Shown: positions 19,349 through 29,779, counted from the first letter of the stretch. The stretch: 64,000 nt of DNA from Arthrobacter sp. FW306-07-I (GCF_021800405.1 NZ_CP084550.1:1488001-1552000); one strand, 5' to 3'. Numbers and translations: made by a program. Notes: generated by a model not told the origin, from the sequence alone.

Positions 19349-20830
19349 GTGCTGGTAATACTTGGATTCGCCATGATCGCGGTATTCATGGTGCTGATCA
19401 TGACGAAGAAGTTGACGCCAGTGCTGGCGTTGATCATTGTCCCTACTGTTTTTGGCCTCTTCGCCGGCGCCGGCCTGGGCATCGGCGATATGGTGATGGA
19501 CTCCATGAAGTCCATGACGTCCACCGCGGCCCTGCTGATGTTCGCCATCATCTACTTCGGCCTGATGATCGACGTTGGGCTGTTTGACCCGCTGGTGAAG
19601 TTCATCCTCCGCAAGCTGGGCAATGACCCCGCCAAGGTCGTCCTGGGCACCGCCATCCTGGCCGCTGCCGTATCGCTGGACGGCGACGGTTCCACCACCT
19701 TCATCCTCACCACCGCGGCCATGCTGCCGGTCTACCTGCGCCTCAAGATGAGCCCCGTGGTCCTCACCTGCGTGGCCGGCCTGGCCAACGGCACCATGAA
19801 CATCCTGCCGTGGGGCGGCCCCACGGCCCGCGCCGCCACCGCCCTCAAGATCGACGTCAACGACGTCTTCGTTCCCATGATCCCTTCCCTGGTGGCCGGC
19901 CTGGTCGTGGTCTTCGCCTTCGCCTGGCTGCTCGGCCTGCAGGAACGAAACCGGCTCCGCGCCACTGCGCCGGAGATCTGGAGCGTGCCGGACACAGCGG
20001 AAGAGTTCGACGGCGGCAGCCCGGCGGGTGCCGCGGGCACCGGTGTTGGCATTGGCCGACGCAAGGGCGGCAACCCCGGCGGAGCAGCCCCCGCCGTCGA
20101 CGGCTTCCCGGCAGGATCCTCCGTGGCCGTGCTGGAGCGCAACGACACCGCTACTGAAAACGGCGGCGCCGGACTTGCCGACACCGCCCTTGATCCCAAC
20201 CGCAGCACCCTGCGGCCCAAGCTGTTCTGGTTCAACCTGGCCCTGACGGTCGTCGTCATGGTGGTGCTCGTGGCCAACGTCATCCCGCTGCCGTTCGTGT
20301 TCATGGTTGGCGCCGCGATCGCCCTGCTGGTCAACTTCCCCAAGGTCAAGGACCAGGGCGCCCAGCTGATTGCGCACGCACCGTCCATCGTGGCCGTGGT
20401 CAGCATGGTCATGGCCGCCGCCGTCCTCACCGGCGTCCTCAAAGGCACCGGCATGGTGGAAGCCATGTCCGCCTGGCTGGTCCAGATCATCCCGTCCTCC
20501 ATGGGCCCGTTCATGGCCGTCATCACCGGCGTGCTCAGCATCCCCATGACGTTCTTCATGAGCAACGACGCGTTCTACTTCGGCGTCCTGCCGGTCCTCA
20601 GCGAGACCGCCGCCCACTACGGCGTCGGAGCCGCGGACATGGCCCGTGCCTCCATCACCGGCCAGCCTTTCCACCTGCAGAGCCCGCTGGTTCCGGCCAT
20701 CCTGCTGCTGGTGTCACTGGCCAAGGTAGACCTCGGTGACCACCACAAGAAGGTCCTCTGGCGCACCGCCGTGATCTCGCTTGTAATGCTCGGGGTCGGG
20801 ATGCTGACCGGAGCCATTGGGATCGGTTAG
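19349..20830 (+). CDS. CitMHS-family citrate/metal transporter
   Basis: A 493-residue polytopic membrane protein of the CitMHS family, which takes up citrate complexed with Mg or Ca in symport with protons. About 12 hydrophobic segments are visible. The first begins at the start (MLVILGFAMIAVFMVLIMT); family-like motifs include SLDGDGSTTFILTTAA (residues ~110-125) and GLANGTMNILPWGGPTARA. A ~90-residue hydrophilic loop (~210-285) rich in Gly/Asp splits the two halves. The GTG start at 19349 is preceded by AAGAAGGAG. It is divergent from the CitA-like kinase, which probably controls it. Confidence 0.95.
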   Translation: MLVILGFAMIAVFMVLIMTKKLTPVLALIIVPTVFGLFAGAGLGIGDMVMDSMKSMTSTAALLMFAIIYFGLMIDVGLFDPLVKFILRKLGNDPAKVVLGTAILAAAVSLDGDGSTTFILTTAAMLPVYLRLKMSPVVLTCVAGLANGTMNILPWGGPTARAATALKIDVNDVFVPMIPSLVAGLVVVFAFAWLLGLQERNRLRATAPEIWSVPDTAEEFDGGSPAGAAGTGVGIGRRKGGNPGGAAPAVDGFPAGSSVAVLERNDTATENGGAGLADTALDPNRSTLRPKLFWFNLALTVVVMVVLVANVIPLPFVFMVGAAIALLVNFPKVKDQGAQLIAHAPSIVAVVSMVMAAAVLTGVLKGTGMVEAMSAWLVQIIPSSMGPFMAVITGVLSIPMTFFMSNDAFYFGVLPVLSETAAHYGVGAADMARASITGQPFHLQSPLVPAILLLVSLAKVDLGDHHKKVLWRTAVISLVMLGVGMLTGAIGIG

Positions 20831-20880
20831 TCTGTAGCTGCCCGCGCTCCCGTCCCCGTGACCGGACCGGGCATCGAAGG

Positions 20881-20918
20881 TGCCCGTCTGACGCCCGCTG
20901 GGGGATGTCAGACGGGCA
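20881..20918 (+). terminator. Intrinsic terminator-like hairpin after the citrate transporter
   Basis: A perfect 12-bp stem (TGCCCGTCTGAC / GTCAGACGGGCA) with a 14-nt loop, 50 nt past the transporter stop. It is followed by only a short T-containing stretch (TCTGCGTTT), so termination strength is uncertain. Confidence 0.65.
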
Positions 20919-20933
20919 TCTGCGTTTCCGCAC

Positions 20934-20939
20934 TAGACT
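20934..20939 (+). promoter_or_regulatory. Putative -10 box of the gatCAB operon
   Basis: TAGACT, a strong actinobacterial TANNNT match, 37 nt before the gatC ATG. It leaves a short leader that includes the AGGGGAGA ribosome binding site. Confidence 0.55.
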
Positions 20940-20976
20940 GGATCGGAAAACAATTCGAACTTTGCAGGGGAGATCC

Positions 20977-21273
20977 ATGGCTGCGATCAACCGTGACGAC
21001 GTCGCGCATCTCGCGCGTCTCGCTCACATCGAGATGAGTGCCGAAGAGCTGGACAGGATGGCCGGCGAGCTCGCCGTCATTGTCGATTCGGTCAAGTCCG
21101 TCAGCGAGGCCGCCGGGGACGACGTTCCGGCCACCTCGCACCCCATTCCGCTCACCAACGTGTTCCGCGACGACGTCGTGGGGCACACCTTCACGGCGGA
21201 ACAGGCCCTCTCCGGCGCCCCGGATTCCGATGAAAACCGTTTCAAGGTCCCGGCCATCCTGGATGAGGCATAA
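20977..21273 (+). CDS. gatC: Asp/Glu-tRNA amidotransferase subunit C
   Basis: A 98-residue protein that wraps and stabilises the GatA-GatB interface in the transamidosome. It has the conserved N-terminal [19 protein letters not shown] segment and the C-terminal RDDVV...FKVPAIL pattern. The ATG at 20977 follows AGGGGAGA; upstream in-frame starts lie in the terminator region. It is the first gene of gatCAB, which converts misacylated Glu-tRNA(Gln) and/or Asp-tRNA(Asn) to the amidated forms using glutamine and ATP. Confidence 0.96.
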   Translation: MAAINRDDVAHLARLAHIEMSAEELDRMAGELAVIVDSVKSVSEAAGDDVPATSHPIPLTNVFRDDVVGHTFTAEQALSGAPDSDENRFKVPAILDEA

Positions 21274-21275
21274 CC

Positions 21276-22847
21276 ATGACTGAACAAAACTCCACCGGCA
21301 CCAGCGCCGACGCCCTGGTCCGACTGTCCGCCGCGCAGCTGGCCGAAAAGCTCGCCGCCCGCGAGGTCACCGCCGTCGAAGTGACCCAGGCTTACCTGGA
21401 CCGCATCGCCGCCGTTGACGGCAAGGTCAACGCCTTCCTGCACGTTAACGCCGAGGAAGCCCTGGCCGTCGCGGCCGAGGTGGACGCGATCCGTGCCGCC
21501 GGGGGTGCCGAAGCCGAGGCCCTGCACGTCCTGGCCGGTGTTCCCATCGCCGTCAAGGACCTGATTGTCACCATCGGCCAGCCCACCACGGCAGGCTCCA
21601 AGATCCTCGAGGGCTGGCAGAGCCCCTACGACGCAACGGTCGTGGAACGCCTGCGCGCCGCCAAGATGCCCATCCTGGGCAAGACCAACCTGGACGAATT
21701 CGCCATGGGCTCCTCCACCGAGCACTCGGCCTTCGGCCCCACCCGCAACCCGTGGGACCTTGACCGGATCCCCGGCGGTTCCGGCGGCGGTTCCGCGGCC
21801 GCCGTTGCCGCCTTCGAAGCGCCCCTGGCCCTGGGAACGGACACCGGCGGCTCCATCCGCCAGCCCGGTGCCGTTACCGGAACCGTCGGCGTGAAGCCCA
21901 CCTACGGCAGCGTCTCCCGCTACGGCGCCATCGCCATGGCCTCCTCGCTGGACCAGATCGGTCCCGTCACCCGCACGGTGCTGGACTCCGCCCTGCTGCA
22001 TCAGGTCATCGGCGGGCACGATCCCCGTGACTCCACCTCCCTGCCCGAACCCCTGGCTGACCTCGTTGCCGCCGCGAAGACCGGCAACGTGGAGGGACTG
22101 CGGATCGGCATTATCAAGGAACTGCACGGCGAGGGCTACCAGGCCGGCGTCGAAAACCGCTTCAACGACGCCCTGGAGCTGCTCAAGGAAGCCGGCGCCG
22201 AGATCGTTGAGGTCTCCTGCCCCAACTTCCAGTACGCCCTGGGCGCCTACTACCTGATCATGCCTTCCGAGGCCTCTTCCAACCTGGCCAAGTTCGACGG
22301 CGTCCGGTACGGCCTGCGCGTCCTCCCCGAAGAGGGCCCCATGACCATTGAACGCGTCATGGGTGCCACCCGCGCCGCCGGCTTCGGCGACGAGGTCAAG
22401 CGCCGCATCATCCTGGGCACGTACGCCCTGTCCGCGGGCTACTACGATGCCTACTACGGCTCCGCCCAAAAGGTCCGCACCCTGGTGCAGCGGGACTTCG
22501 AGGCTGCCTTCGCGCAGGCCGACGTCCTGATCTCGCCCACCGCCCCCACCACGGCCTTCCCGCTCGGTGAAAAACTGGACGATCCGCTGGCCATGTACCT
22601 CAACGACGTCGCCACCATCCCGGCCAACCTGGCCGGCGTGCCCGGCCTGTCGCTGCCCGGCGGGCTGGCGGACGAGGACGGGCTGCCCGTTGGCATCCAG
22701 CTGCTGGCCCCGGCCCGCGAGGATGCCCGCCTGTACCGGGTGGGTGCGGTCCTGGAGTCGCTGCTCGAAGCGAAGTGGGGCGGCCCGCTGCTGGCCCAGG
22801 CTCCCGACCTTGCGGCTGAAACCCTCGAAACCCAGGAGGCAAAATAA
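21276..22847 (+). CDS. gatA: Asp/Glu-tRNA amidotransferase subunit A (amidase)
   Basis: A 523-residue amidase-signature enzyme releasing ammonia from glutamine for GatB. The Ser-cisSer-Lys triad is readable: Lys94 (AVKD), Ser169 in GGSGGGS and nucleophile Ser193 in [10 protein letters not shown]. The spacing matches the Staphylococcus enzyme (Lys79/Ser154/Ser178) with a constant offset of 15. It starts 2 nt after gatC and ends with a TAATG overlap with gatB. Confidence 0.98.
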   Translation: MTEQNSTGTSADALVRLSAAQLAEKLAAREVTAVEVTQAYLDRIAAVDGKVNAFLHVNAEEALAVAAEVDAIRAAGGAEAEALHVLAGVPIAVKDLIVTIGQPTTAGSKILEGWQSPYDATVVERLRAAKMPILGKTNLDEFAMGSSTEHSAFGPTRNPWDLDRIPGGSGGGSAAAVAAFEAPLALGTDTGGSIRQPGAVTGTVGVKPTYGSVSRYGAIAMASSLDQIGPVTRTVLDSALLHQVIGGHDPRDSTSLPEPLADLVAAAKTGNVEGLRIGIIKELHGEGYQAGVENRFNDALELLKEAGAEIVEVSCPNFQYALGAYYLIMPSEASSNLAKFDGVRYGLRVLPEEGPMTIERVMGATRAAGFGDEVKRRIILGTYALSAGYYDAYYGSAQKVRTLVQRDFEAAFAQADVLISPTAPTTAFPLGEKLDDPLAMYLNDVATIPANLAGVPGLSLPGGLADEDGLPVGIQLLAPAREDARLYRVGAVLESLLEAKWGGPLLAQAPDLAAETLETQEAK

Positions 22848-24355
22848 TGAGCACTGACGAAATCCTGAGCTTCGATGAGGCCATGGAGAAGTACGATCCC
22901 GTCCTGGGGTTCGAGGTCCATGTGGAGCTGAACACCAAGACCAAGATGTTCTCCTCCGCCCCGAACGTCTTCGGCGATGAGCCCAACACCAACGTCAATG
23001 AAGTGGATCTGGGCATGCCCGGCGTCCTGCCCGTGGTGAACAAGACCGCCGTGGAATCCTCCATCAAGATCGGCCTGGCACTGAACTGCAAGATCGCCGA
23101 ATCCTGCCGCTTCGCCCGGAAGAACTACTTCTACCCGGACACCCCCAAGAACTTCCAGACCTCCCAGTACGACGAGCCCATCGCGTACGACGGCTACCTG
23201 GACATCGAGCTTGAGGACGGCACCGTGTTCCGCGTTGAGATCGAGCGCGCGCACATGGAGGAGGATGCCGGCAAGCTGACCCACATGGGCGGCGCCACCG
23301 GCCGCATCCACGGCGCCGACTTCTCCCTGGTGGACTACAACCGTGCCGGCGTGCCGCTGGTGGAAATCGTCACCAAGCCCATCGAGGGCGCAGGCTCGCG
23401 CGCGCCGGAGCTGGCCAAGGCGTACGTGGCCGCTGTCCGGGAGATCGTGAAGAACCTGGGTGTGTCCGACGCGAAGATGGAACGCGGCAACGTCCGCTGC
23501 GACGCCAACGTCTCGCTCCGCCCGCACGGCCGCGAACGGTTCGGCATCCGCTCCGAAACCAAGAACGTGAACTCGCTGCGCGCCGTCGAACACGCGGTCC
23601 GCTACGAGATCCAGCGCCACGCAGCCGTCCTGGATTCCGGCAACCCGGTTGTCCAGGAAACCCGGCACTGGCACGAGGACACCCGGACCACCACCTCGGG
23701 CCGGCCCAAGTCCGACGCCGACGACTACCGGTACTTCCCGGAACCGGACCTGGTCCCCGTGGTTGCCTCCCGGGAATGGGTGGAGGAGCTGCGCGCCACC
23801 CTGCCCGAGCCTCCGGCCGAGCGCCGCAAGCGCCTCAAGGCTGACTGGGGCTACTCCGATCTCGAGTTCCGTGACGTGGTGAACGCCGGGGTCCTGGACG
23901 AGATAGAGGAAACCATTGCCGCCGGCGCCTCGGCCTCCGTGGCCCGCAAATGGTGGATGGGCGAGATCGTGGGACGCGCCAAGGCCGCCGACGTTGACCC
24001 CGGCCAGCTGGGCGTCGAGCCGGCCACCATCGTGGAGCTCGCCCGCATGGTGGAGGCCGGCAAGATCAACAACAAGATGGCCACGCAGGTGCTGGACGGC
24101 GTGCTCGCCGGCGAAGGCACCCCGGAAGAGGTTGTCGCAAAACGCGGCCTCGCCGTGGTGTCCGACGACGGCCCCCTCCTGGAAGCCATCGACGCCGCGC
24201 TCGCCGCCCAGCCCGACGTTGCGGAGAAGATCCGCGGCGGCAAGGTCCAGGCCATCGGCGCAATCGTTGGCGGGGTCATGAAGGCCACCCGCGGCCAGGC
24301 CGACGCCGGCCGCGTCCGCGAACTGATCCTGGAGAAGCTGGGCGTCACCGTCTAG
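22847..24355 (+). CDS. gatB: Asp/Glu-tRNA amidotransferase subunit B
   Basis: A 502-residue protein that binds the misacylated tRNA, phosphorylates the side-chain carboxylate and amidates it with ammonia channelled from GatA. Family signatures: [16 protein letters not shown] (residues ~20-35), [19 protein letters not shown], the metal-binding region [17 protein letters not shown] and the C-terminal YqeY-like tRNA-binding domain (~350-500). AGGAGG at 22834-22839 precedes the ATG, which overlaps the gatA TAA by one base. A long palindrome follows the stop. Confidence 0.98.
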   Translation: MSTDEILSFDEAMEKYDPVLGFEVHVELNTKTKMFSSAPNVFGDEPNTNVNEVDLGMPGVLPVVNKTAVESSIKIGLALNCKIAESCRFARKNYFYPDTPKNFQTSQYDEPIAYDGYLDIELEDGTVFRVEIERAHMEEDAGKLTHMGGATGRIHGADFSLVDYNRAGVPLVEIVTKPIEGAGSRAPELAKAYVAAVREIVKNLGVSDAKMERGNVRCDANVSLRPHGRERFGIRSETKNVNSLRAVEHAVRYEIQRHAAVLDSGNPVVQETRHWHEDTRTTTSGRPKSDADDYRYFPEPDLVPVVASREWVEELRATLPEPPAERRKRLKADWGYSDLEFRDVVNAGVLDEIEETIAAGASASVARKWWMGEIVGRAKAADVDPGQLGVEPATIVELARMVEAGKINNKMATQVLDGVLAGEGTPEEVVAKRGLAVVSDDGPLLEAIDAALAAQPDVAEKIRGGKVQAIGAIVGGVMKATRGQADAGRVRELILEKLGVTV

Positions 24356-24365
24356 CAAACCCACC

Positions 24366-24427
24366 CAACTGGGTCGCAGTTGTTGTCGTTTTGAGCCCTC
24401 ATAACGACAACAACTGCGACCCAGTTG
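24366..24427. repeat. 25-bp perfect palindrome downstream of gatB
   Basis: The arms at 24366-24390 and 24403-24427 are perfect reverse complements (25 of 25), separated by a 12-nt loop at 24391-24402. The arm begins CAACTGGGTCGCAG and ends GTTGTCGTT. It is far longer than an ordinary terminator stem and is followed by only a short CTTT. It may act as terminator for gatCAB, or be a dispersed REP-like element. No second copy occurs in the window. Confidence 0.85.
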
Positions 24428-24489
24428 CGCTTTAAGTACTCAGGCGGCCGTCACAGAAAGTACCCGTGGTTGAGCGTGCGCATCACCCT

Positions 24490-24495
24490 TACACT
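24490..24495 (+). promoter_or_regulatory. Putative -10 box of the secreted DUF5666-like gene
   Basis: TACACT lies 65 nt upstream of the ATG at 24560, in the short region between the palindrome and the gene. No clear -35 is seen. Confidence 0.35.
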
Positions 24496-24559
24496 TGAGG
24501 CCAGGTGAGCCGGTGCCCCGGGCGGGGAGTTGCGGCGCGAAGGTGCGGGAGGAACAACC

Positions 24560-25267
24560 ATGGTGGTCCGGGAATCAATGAGGGTGCGCAAGGCCGCGCT
24601 TGCCGGGGCGGTGGCCCTTGCGCTGACCGGCACGGGGGCTGCCCTTGCCTGGTCGGCCACGGGCACGCCCACCCCCTCGCCGTCACAATCGGCACCGCAA
24701 TCCGCCCCAGGCCATTCAGGCAGCGCGCCCGGACAGCAAAACAAGCAGGACAAGAAAGCCCAGCGTCCCCAGCCACTTCATGGCGAGGAGGTGGTCAAGA
24801 ACGCGGATGGCACCTTCCAGACCGTCCTGGAACAGCGGGGGACGGTGGAATCGGTCAGCGGCTCGGCCATCACGGTCAAGAGCGAGGACGGCTTCATCCA
24901 GACCTACACCGTCAACGGCGACACGAGAATCACCAGGATTCCTCCGGCAGCAGCGGATGGTTCCGCGCCTACTGCCAGCCCGGACGCGCCAGCCAGCCCA
25001 CGCATGCCGGCCAGCCCGGGAGCAAAGCGCGACGACGGCAAGAGGCTTAAGCCGACGGACGGAACCATCGCGGACATTGCCGCAGGGGATGCCGTCCGCA
25101 TTGCAGGCGTCAAGGACGGGGACAATGCCACGGCCAAGCGGATCGTGAAGGGCGCCGGTGACAAGCCCGGCCCTGGGCTGGGGCATGGTTTGGGCGGCGC
25201 GCCGGGACACGGTCAAGGCCTTGGCCACAAGATGGGCAAAGACCACCAGGACGACCAGGGCGCCTGA
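24560..25267 (+). CDS. Secreted protein with DUF5666-like domain
   Basis: A 235-residue protein. The ATG at 24560 is chosen because GGGAGGA lies 8 nt upstream. Residues ~1-38 form a signal peptide (ALAGAVALALTGTGAALAW). A Gln/Lys/Ser-rich linker follows. At ~93-130 there is a small beta unit, RGTVESVSGSAITVKSEDG followed by TYTVNGDTRITR, like DUF5666. A Pro/Ala spacer leads to a second half-unit (DIAAGDAVRIAGVKDG). The C-terminus is a Gly/His-rich tail (GLGHGLGG, GHGQGLGHK), possibly able to bind metal ions. The function is unknown; an extracellular role is inferred from the signal peptide. Confidence 0.8.
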   Translation: MVVRESMRVRKAALAGAVALALTGTGAALAWSATGTPTPSPSQSAPQSAPGHSGSAPGQQNKQDKKAQRPQPLHGEEVVKNADGTFQTVLEQRGTVESVSGSAITVKSEDGFIQTYTVNGDTRITRIPPAAADGSAPTASPDAPASPRMPASPGAKRDDGKRLKPTDGTIADIAAGDAVRIAGVKDGDNATAKRIVKGAGDKPGPGLGHGLGGAPGHGQGLGHKMGKDHQDDQGA

Positions 25268-25290
25268 CTTTTTCAGCCCCGCTGCACTTT

Positions 25291-26202
25291 TCAGCCCTGG
25301 CGCACCAGCCCCGCCATGATGTCCTCAAGTGCCTCGCACACCATCACCACCGCCCGCCGCTTCAGGTTCTCCGGCCGGGCCAGCAGGTCGATCCTGCGCC
25401 GGGTGCTGATCCCCGCCAGCGGGCGCAGCACGATGTCCGGGTTAAGCACCGGCCCTGCCGTGTACCTGGGGAGCAGTCCCACCACGCCGCCGGTGGCCAC
25501 CAAGGCCGCCACCGTCGAGTAGTCGTTGATGCGGTGGACGATGTTCGGTTCCCGGCTGGAAACGGCAGCGACGGCGGCAAGAACGTCGGCGGGGGAGTAG
25601 CCAGGGTGGCTGGTCACCCAGGCTTCGGCGCCGACGTCGTCCGCTGTCACCGTGTCCTTCTGCGCCAAGGGGTGGCCGGCGGGCAGTGCCACGTCGAGGG
25701 GTTCGTGCGCCAGGGGGATGACGGCTACCCGTTCCGCCGGCCACCGCGGGCTGTGGTCCATGCGGTGCGCCAGCACCAGGTCGTAACGGGCAGTGAGGGC
25801 GGGAAAGTCCTGCTGCGCAACATCCTCGTCGGAGAGCTCGATCCGCGGATGCTCCGGCCGGTCCAGCATCCTGGCCAGCGGCGCGAACAAAGCCTGTCCC
25901 GCGCTGTGGAACCCGCTGACCGTCACCCTGCCGGCGGGAGAGCCATGATAGGTCCGCAGCGCGCCGCGGGCCTCGGCCATGGCGCTGACGACGGCGGCAC
26001 CGGCGTCGGCGAGGACCTGGCCGGCTTCGGTGAGCACCAGGTTCCGGCCCTCCTTGCGCGTCAGGGGCACCTCCACGCTGCGCTGCAGGTGGGCCAGTTG
26101 CTGCGACACTGCCGACGGGGTGACCATGAGCGTGTCGGCCACCGCCTTCACGCTGCCCAGGGCACCGAGTTCCCGCAGAATTTCGAGTTGATGAACCTCC
26201 AT
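25291..26202 (-). CDS. LysR-family transcriptional regulator
   Basis: A 303-residue protein with an N-terminal winged helix-turn-helix (residues ~3-62: LEILRELGALGSVKAVADTL, TPSAVSQQLAHLQ) and a C-terminal LysR effector-binding domain. It is transcribed divergently from tdh-kbl with 130 nt between the starts, so it may regulate threonine degradation and itself. A perfect palindrome CTAATCATTAG lies 10 nt upstream of its ATG. Its coinducer is unknown; threonine, glycine or a related amino acid is a reasonable guess from context. Confidence 0.92.
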   Translation of the reverse strand: MEVHQLEILRELGALGSVKAVADTLMVTPSAVSQQLAHLQRSVEVPLTRKEGRNLVLTEAGQVLADAGAAVVSAMAEARGALRTYHGSPAGRVTVSGFHSAGQALFAPLARMLDRPEHPRIELSDEDVAQQDFPALTARYDLVLAHRMDHSPRWPAERVAVIPLAHEPLDVALPAGHPLAQKDTVTADDVGAEAWVTSHPGYSPADVLAAVAAVSSREPNIVHRINDYSTVAALVATGGVVGLLPRYTAGPVLNPDIVLRPLAGISTRRRIDLLARPENLKRRAVVMVCEALEDIMAGLVRQG

Positions 26203-26211
26203 GGCTCCAGT

Positions 26212-26222
26212 CTAATCATTAG
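26212..26222. promoter_or_regulatory. CTAATCATTAG palindrome in the LysR/tdh divergent region
   Basis: A perfect 11-bp palindrome just upstream of the LysR start. The position suits autoregulation. The region is clearly more AT-rich than its surroundings, consistent with promoters. Confidence 0.4.
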
Positions 26223-26332
26223 CTATTGCTACATCGTTGATTGAGAAAAATGCTGTTGTTCTTACGCGTGCTCGGCGCTTCAATGGGGATGACATACCCC
26301 GCAAACGTGAACCCCAATCAGTAAGGATGCCA

Positions 26333-27379
26333 ATGAAGGCCCTTTATAAGGCTGGCCCGCAGGCCGGTTTCGAACTCGTCGAGCGGCCCGAACCAGAGGC
26401 CGGGCCGGCGGACGTGAAGATCCGGGTCATGACCACCGGCATTTGCGGCACGGACCTGCACATCCAGTCCTGGGATCCATGGGCGCAGGGGATCATCGAG
26501 GCTCCCCTCATTGCCGGCCATGAGTTTTATGGCGAAGTGGTGGAGGTGGGCGACGACGTCCGGGAGGTCAAGGTAGGCGACCGGGTCTCGGGCGAAGGGC
26601 ACGTGGTGTGCGGCATCTGCCGGAACTGCCGCGCAGGACGCCGCCAGATGTGCATCCACACCGTCAGTGTGGGTGTCCAGCGTGACGGTGCCTTTGCCGA
26701 GTACGTGGTGATCCCCGAAACCAACGTCTGGGTCCACCACGACCCTTCAGTCACCCCGGAGCTTGGCGCCATCTTCGACCCGTTCGGCAACGCCACCCAC
26801 ACCGCGCTGAGCTTCCCGCTGGTGGGCGAGGACGTCCTGATCACCGGCGCCGGCCCCATTGGACTGATGGCCATCGCCGTCGCCCGCCACGCGGGTGCAC
26901 GCAAAATCGCCATCACGGACGTTTCCAAGCCACGGCTCGACCTGGCCCGGCAGCTCGGAGCCGACCTTGCCATCGACGTCTCCACCACCCGGGTGCGCGA
27001 CGCCCAACGTGAGCTGGGCATGCGCGAAGGCTTCGACGTCGGAATGGAAATGTCCGGGCACCCTTCCGCGCTGCCTGAGATGATCGACAACATGAACCAC
27101 GGTGGCCGGATCGCCATGCTGGGGCTGCCCAGCCAGGAGATCACCATCGACTGGGGCAAGGTGGTCACCCACATGCTCACGCTCAAGGGCATCTATGGCC
27201 GCGAGATGTACGAAACCTGGTACGCCATGAGCGCCATGCTCTCGTCCAACCCGGTGCTCCACGCCGGAATCTCCGCCGTGGTCACGGACGCACTGCCGGC
27301 CGCGGACTGGGAGAAGGGCTTCGAGATTGCCCGCAGCGGCGTGGGCGGCAAGGTTGTCCTGGACTGGACCCGACTCTAA
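26333..27379 (+). CDS. tdh: L-threonine 3-dehydrogenase
   Basis: A 348-residue zinc MDR enzyme oxidising L-threonine to 2-amino-3-ketobutyrate with NAD. It aligns end to end with E. coli Tdh: MKALYKAGP start, catalytic zinc Cys in [12 protein letters not shown], the structural zinc cysteines [15 protein letters not shown], the signature [13 protein letters not shown], the NAD-binding GAGPIGLMA and [15 protein letters not shown] 26333 is chosen because AAGGA lies 6-10 nt upstream and it matches the family N-terminus; ATG 26327 is possible. kbl follows 21 nt later, giving the two-step threonine to glycine pathway. Confidence 0.97.
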   Translation: MKALYKAGPQAGFELVERPEPEAGPADVKIRVMTTGICGTDLHIQSWDPWAQGIIEAPLIAGHEFYGEVVEVGDDVREVKVGDRVSGEGHVVCGICRNCRAGRRQMCIHTVSVGVQRDGAFAEYVVIPETNVWVHHDPSVTPELGAIFDPFGNATHTALSFPLVGEDVLITGAGPIGLMAIAVARHAGARKIAITDVSKPRLDLARQLGADLAIDVSTTRVRDAQRELGMREGFDVGMEMSGHPSALPEMIDNMNHGGRIAMLGLPSQEITIDWGKVVTHMLTLKGIYGREMYETWYAMSAMLSSNPVLHAGISAVVTDALPAADWEKGFEIARSGVGGKVVLDWTRL

Positions 27380-27400
27380 GACCCGATACTAAGGAACCCC

Positions 27401-28597
27401 ATGTACACCTCCATGAAGGATCAGCTCCACGACGAGCTGGAAGAAATCCGCGCGGCCGGGCTCTACAAGACCGAACGCAGCATCAGCTCACCGCAGTCCA
27501 GCCACATCACCGCCGGACAGATCGGCGGCCCCGGCGCCGACGTGCTGAACTTCTGCGCCAACAACTACCTGGGACTGGCTGACCATCCTGACATCATCAG
27601 CACCGCCAAGGCCGCCATGGACGAGCGCGGTTTCGGGATGGCCAGCGTCCGTTTCATCTGCGGCACCCAGGACCTGCACCTGGAACTGGAAGCCCGGGTC
27701 GCCAAGTTCCTGGGTACCGAGGACACCATTCTGTTCTCCAGCTGCTTCGACGCCAACGGCGGGGTGTTCGAGTCCCTCTTCGGGGCCGAGGACGCCGTCA
27801 TCTCCGATGCCCTGAACCACGCCTCCATCATCGACGGAATCCGCCTGTGCAAGGCACAGCGGTACCGGTACGCCAACCAGGACATGGCGGACCTGGAAGC
27901 CAAGCTGGTGGAAGCGAAGGACGCCCGCCGGAAGATCATCGTCACCGATGGCGTGTTCTCGATGGACGGCTACCTTGCCCCGCTCGAGGCCATCTGCGAC
28001 CTCGCCGACAAGTACGGCGCCCTGGTGATGGTGGACGACTCCCATGCCGTGGGCTTCATGGGTGCCACAGGTGCGGGTACTCCCGAACACGCCGGTGTCA
28101 GTGACCGCGTGGACATCTACACGGGCACCTTCGGCAAGGCGCTGGGCGGAGCCTCGGGCGGTTACGTGTCCGGCCGCAGGGAGATTGTCGCCATGCTCCG
28201 CCAGAAGGCACGGCCCTACCTGTTCTCCAATTCCCTGGCTCCGGCCATCGTTGCAGCCACGCTCAAGGCGCTGGACCTGGTGGAAAGCTCCGGTGACCTG
28301 CGGCGCAGGCTGTTCGAAAACGCCGAACTCTTCCGCCGCCGCATGACCGAGGAGGGGTTCGACCTGCTTCCGGGCGAGCACGCCATCGTCCCGGTGATGT
28401 TCGGTGATGCCGTGATGGCCGCCAAGGTGGCCGACCGGATGCTGCAGCACGGAGTCTTCGTCACCGCCTTCAGCTTCCCCGTGGTTCCGCGGGGTGCCGC
28501 AAGGATCCGGGTGCAGCTTTCCGCCGCACATTCAGCGGACGACGTCGAAGCGTGCGTTCGTGCCTTCGTCGCCAGCCGTGACGAGGCGGCAGCCTGA
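27401..28597 (+). CDS. kbl: Glycine C-acetyltransferase (2-amino-3-ketobutyrate CoA ligase)
   Basis: A 398-residue PLP enzyme of the alpha-oxoamine synthase family. It cleaves the unstable Tdh product with CoA into glycine and acetyl-CoA. Signatures: [37 protein letters not shown] and the PLP lysine in GTFGKALGG (Lys246, near E. coli Lys244). The length matches the family (397-400). It is co-transcribed with tdh. Its product glycine could be a substrate for the downstream DAO-type oxidase, though this is only a suggestion from gene order. Confidence 0.97.
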   Translation: MYTSMKDQLHDELEEIRAAGLYKTERSISSPQSSHITAGQIGGPGADVLNFCANNYLGLADHPDIISTAKAAMDERGFGMASVRFICGTQDLHLELEARVAKFLGTEDTILFSSCFDANGGVFESLFGAEDAVISDALNHASIIDGIRLCKAQRYRYANQDMADLEAKLVEAKDARRKIIVTDGVFSMDGYLAPLEAICDLADKYGALVMVDDSHAVGFMGATGAGTPEHAGVSDRVDIYTGTFGKALGGASGGYVSGRREIVAMLRQKARPYLFSNSLAPAIVAATLKALDLVESSGDLRRRLFENAELFRRRMTEEGFDLLPGEHAIVPVMFGDAVMAAKVADRMLQHGVFVTAFSFPVVPRGAARIRVQLSAAHSADDVEACVRAFVASRDEAAA

Positions 28598-28637
28598 CAC
28601 CTGCCGCACCCCAGCTGAATTCTGCAAGGATGGACCG

Positions 28638-29768
28638 ATGGCAGCTCATTACGATGTCCTGATCGTGGGCGGCGGCATTGCCGGCCTCTCCCTTGCGTCC
28701 GCGCTCGCGGGCCGCTGCAGTGTTGTCCTGGTGGAGGCGGAGCAGGAGCTGGCGTACCACACGTCCTCCCGCTCCGCCCGACAGCTGATCCCCAGCTACG
28801 GGCCGCCGGTGGTCCAGGAACTCACCGTCCGGACCCTGGAGCTGCTCGCGGCCCGGGACGCGGAACTCCCGGAACCGGTCCTGACGCCGCGCAGCTTCAT
28901 GCTGATCGGCTCCGAGGCTGAGGTGGCCGCGGAAGCCAGTGGGCACATGCAGCCCATCTCCGTGGAGCGCGCCCTGGAGCTCTGCCCGGCCCTGAAGCCC
29001 GGAACCTTTGCTGCCGCGGGACTAGATACTGGATCCTTTGGCTGCAACGCCCCGCTGCTCCTGGAAGAACATCGCAAGCGGGCGCTCGCCGCCGGCGCCG
29101 ACATCATCACCGGCGCCCGGGTCCATTCGGCGCAACGGCTGGGTTCGGGCTGGCGGGTGGGTGCCGGTGCCGAGGGGTTCGAAGTGGGAGTGATGGTCAA
29201 CGCCGCGGGAGCCTGGGCGGACGAGCTCGCGGTGATCAGCGGCGTCGAAAAGCTGGGCCTGCAGCCGTACCGGCGCACCGCGGCGATTGCCGCCGTCGAA
29301 CGTCCCCTTCCTGGCGCCACTCCAATGGTGGCTGCCGCAGACAACACGTTCTATTTCCGCCCCGACGGCCGCGACGTCCTGATTTCGCCGTCGGAGACCG
29401 TTCCCAGTGGCCCCGAGGATGCACGCCCGCGCCCCGGAGACGTGGAACGCCTGGTGGAGAAACTGAACGCCTTCACCAGCCTGGGGATTACGGAAGTCCG
29501 GCGGGCGTGGACGGGGCTGCGCACCGAAGCCGCGGACGGAGTTCCGGTTGCGGGATTCGACGCCGAAGCGGCAGGGTTCTATTGGCTGGCGGGGCAGGGC
29601 GGATATGGGTTCCAGACCTCGGCAGCCCTGGCGGAGTTCGCGGCCGCCCAGATCCTGGCCGGGCAGGACTCCTCCGGAAGTACTGCCTTCGTTGCCGGCG
29701 CAGCCGACGGTCCGGCATCCCGGACAGCGCAGGCCCTGGCCGCCACGCGCTGGTCCATCCGGCGTTGA
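28638..29768 (+). CDS. FAD-dependent oxidoreductase, DAO family
   Basis: A 376-residue protein starting at ATG 28638 behind CAAGGA. The N-terminal Rossmann FAD motif is VLIVGGGIAGLSLAS, with an acidic VLVEAEQ end. The middle contains VMVNAAGAWADEL and the C-terminus GFYWLAGQGGYGFQTS, both typical of D-amino acid, glycine or sarcosine oxidases and dehydrogenases. It probably oxidises a secondary or D-amino acid. The exact substrate is unknown; its position between kbl and hutI suggests amino acid catabolism. It starts 41 nt after kbl and is followed by hutI after 11 nt, so one long operon is plausible. Confidence 0.9.
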   Translation: MAAHYDVLIVGGGIAGLSLASALAGRCSVVLVEAEQELAYHTSSRSARQLIPSYGPPVVQELTVRTLELLAARDAELPEPVLTPRSFMLIGSEAEVAAEASGHMQPISVERALELCPALKPGTFAAAGLDTGSFGCNAPLLLEEHRKRALAAGADIITGARVHSAQRLGSGWRVGAGAEGFEVGVMVNAAGAWADELAVISGVEKLGLQPYRRTAAIAAVERPLPGATPMVAAADNTFYFRPDGRDVLISPSETVPSGPEDARPRPGDVERLVEKLNAFTSLGITEVRRAWTGLRTEAADGVPVAGFDAEAAGFYWLAGQGGYGFQTSAALAEFAAAQILAGQDSSGSTAFVAGAADGPASRTAQALAATRWSIRR

Positions 29769-29779
29769 AGAATGGTCCC

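Noticed and set aside
22454-24364. 636-residue antisense frame opposite gatB
   Set aside because: Artefact of GC-rich coding; the sense frame is a full GatB.
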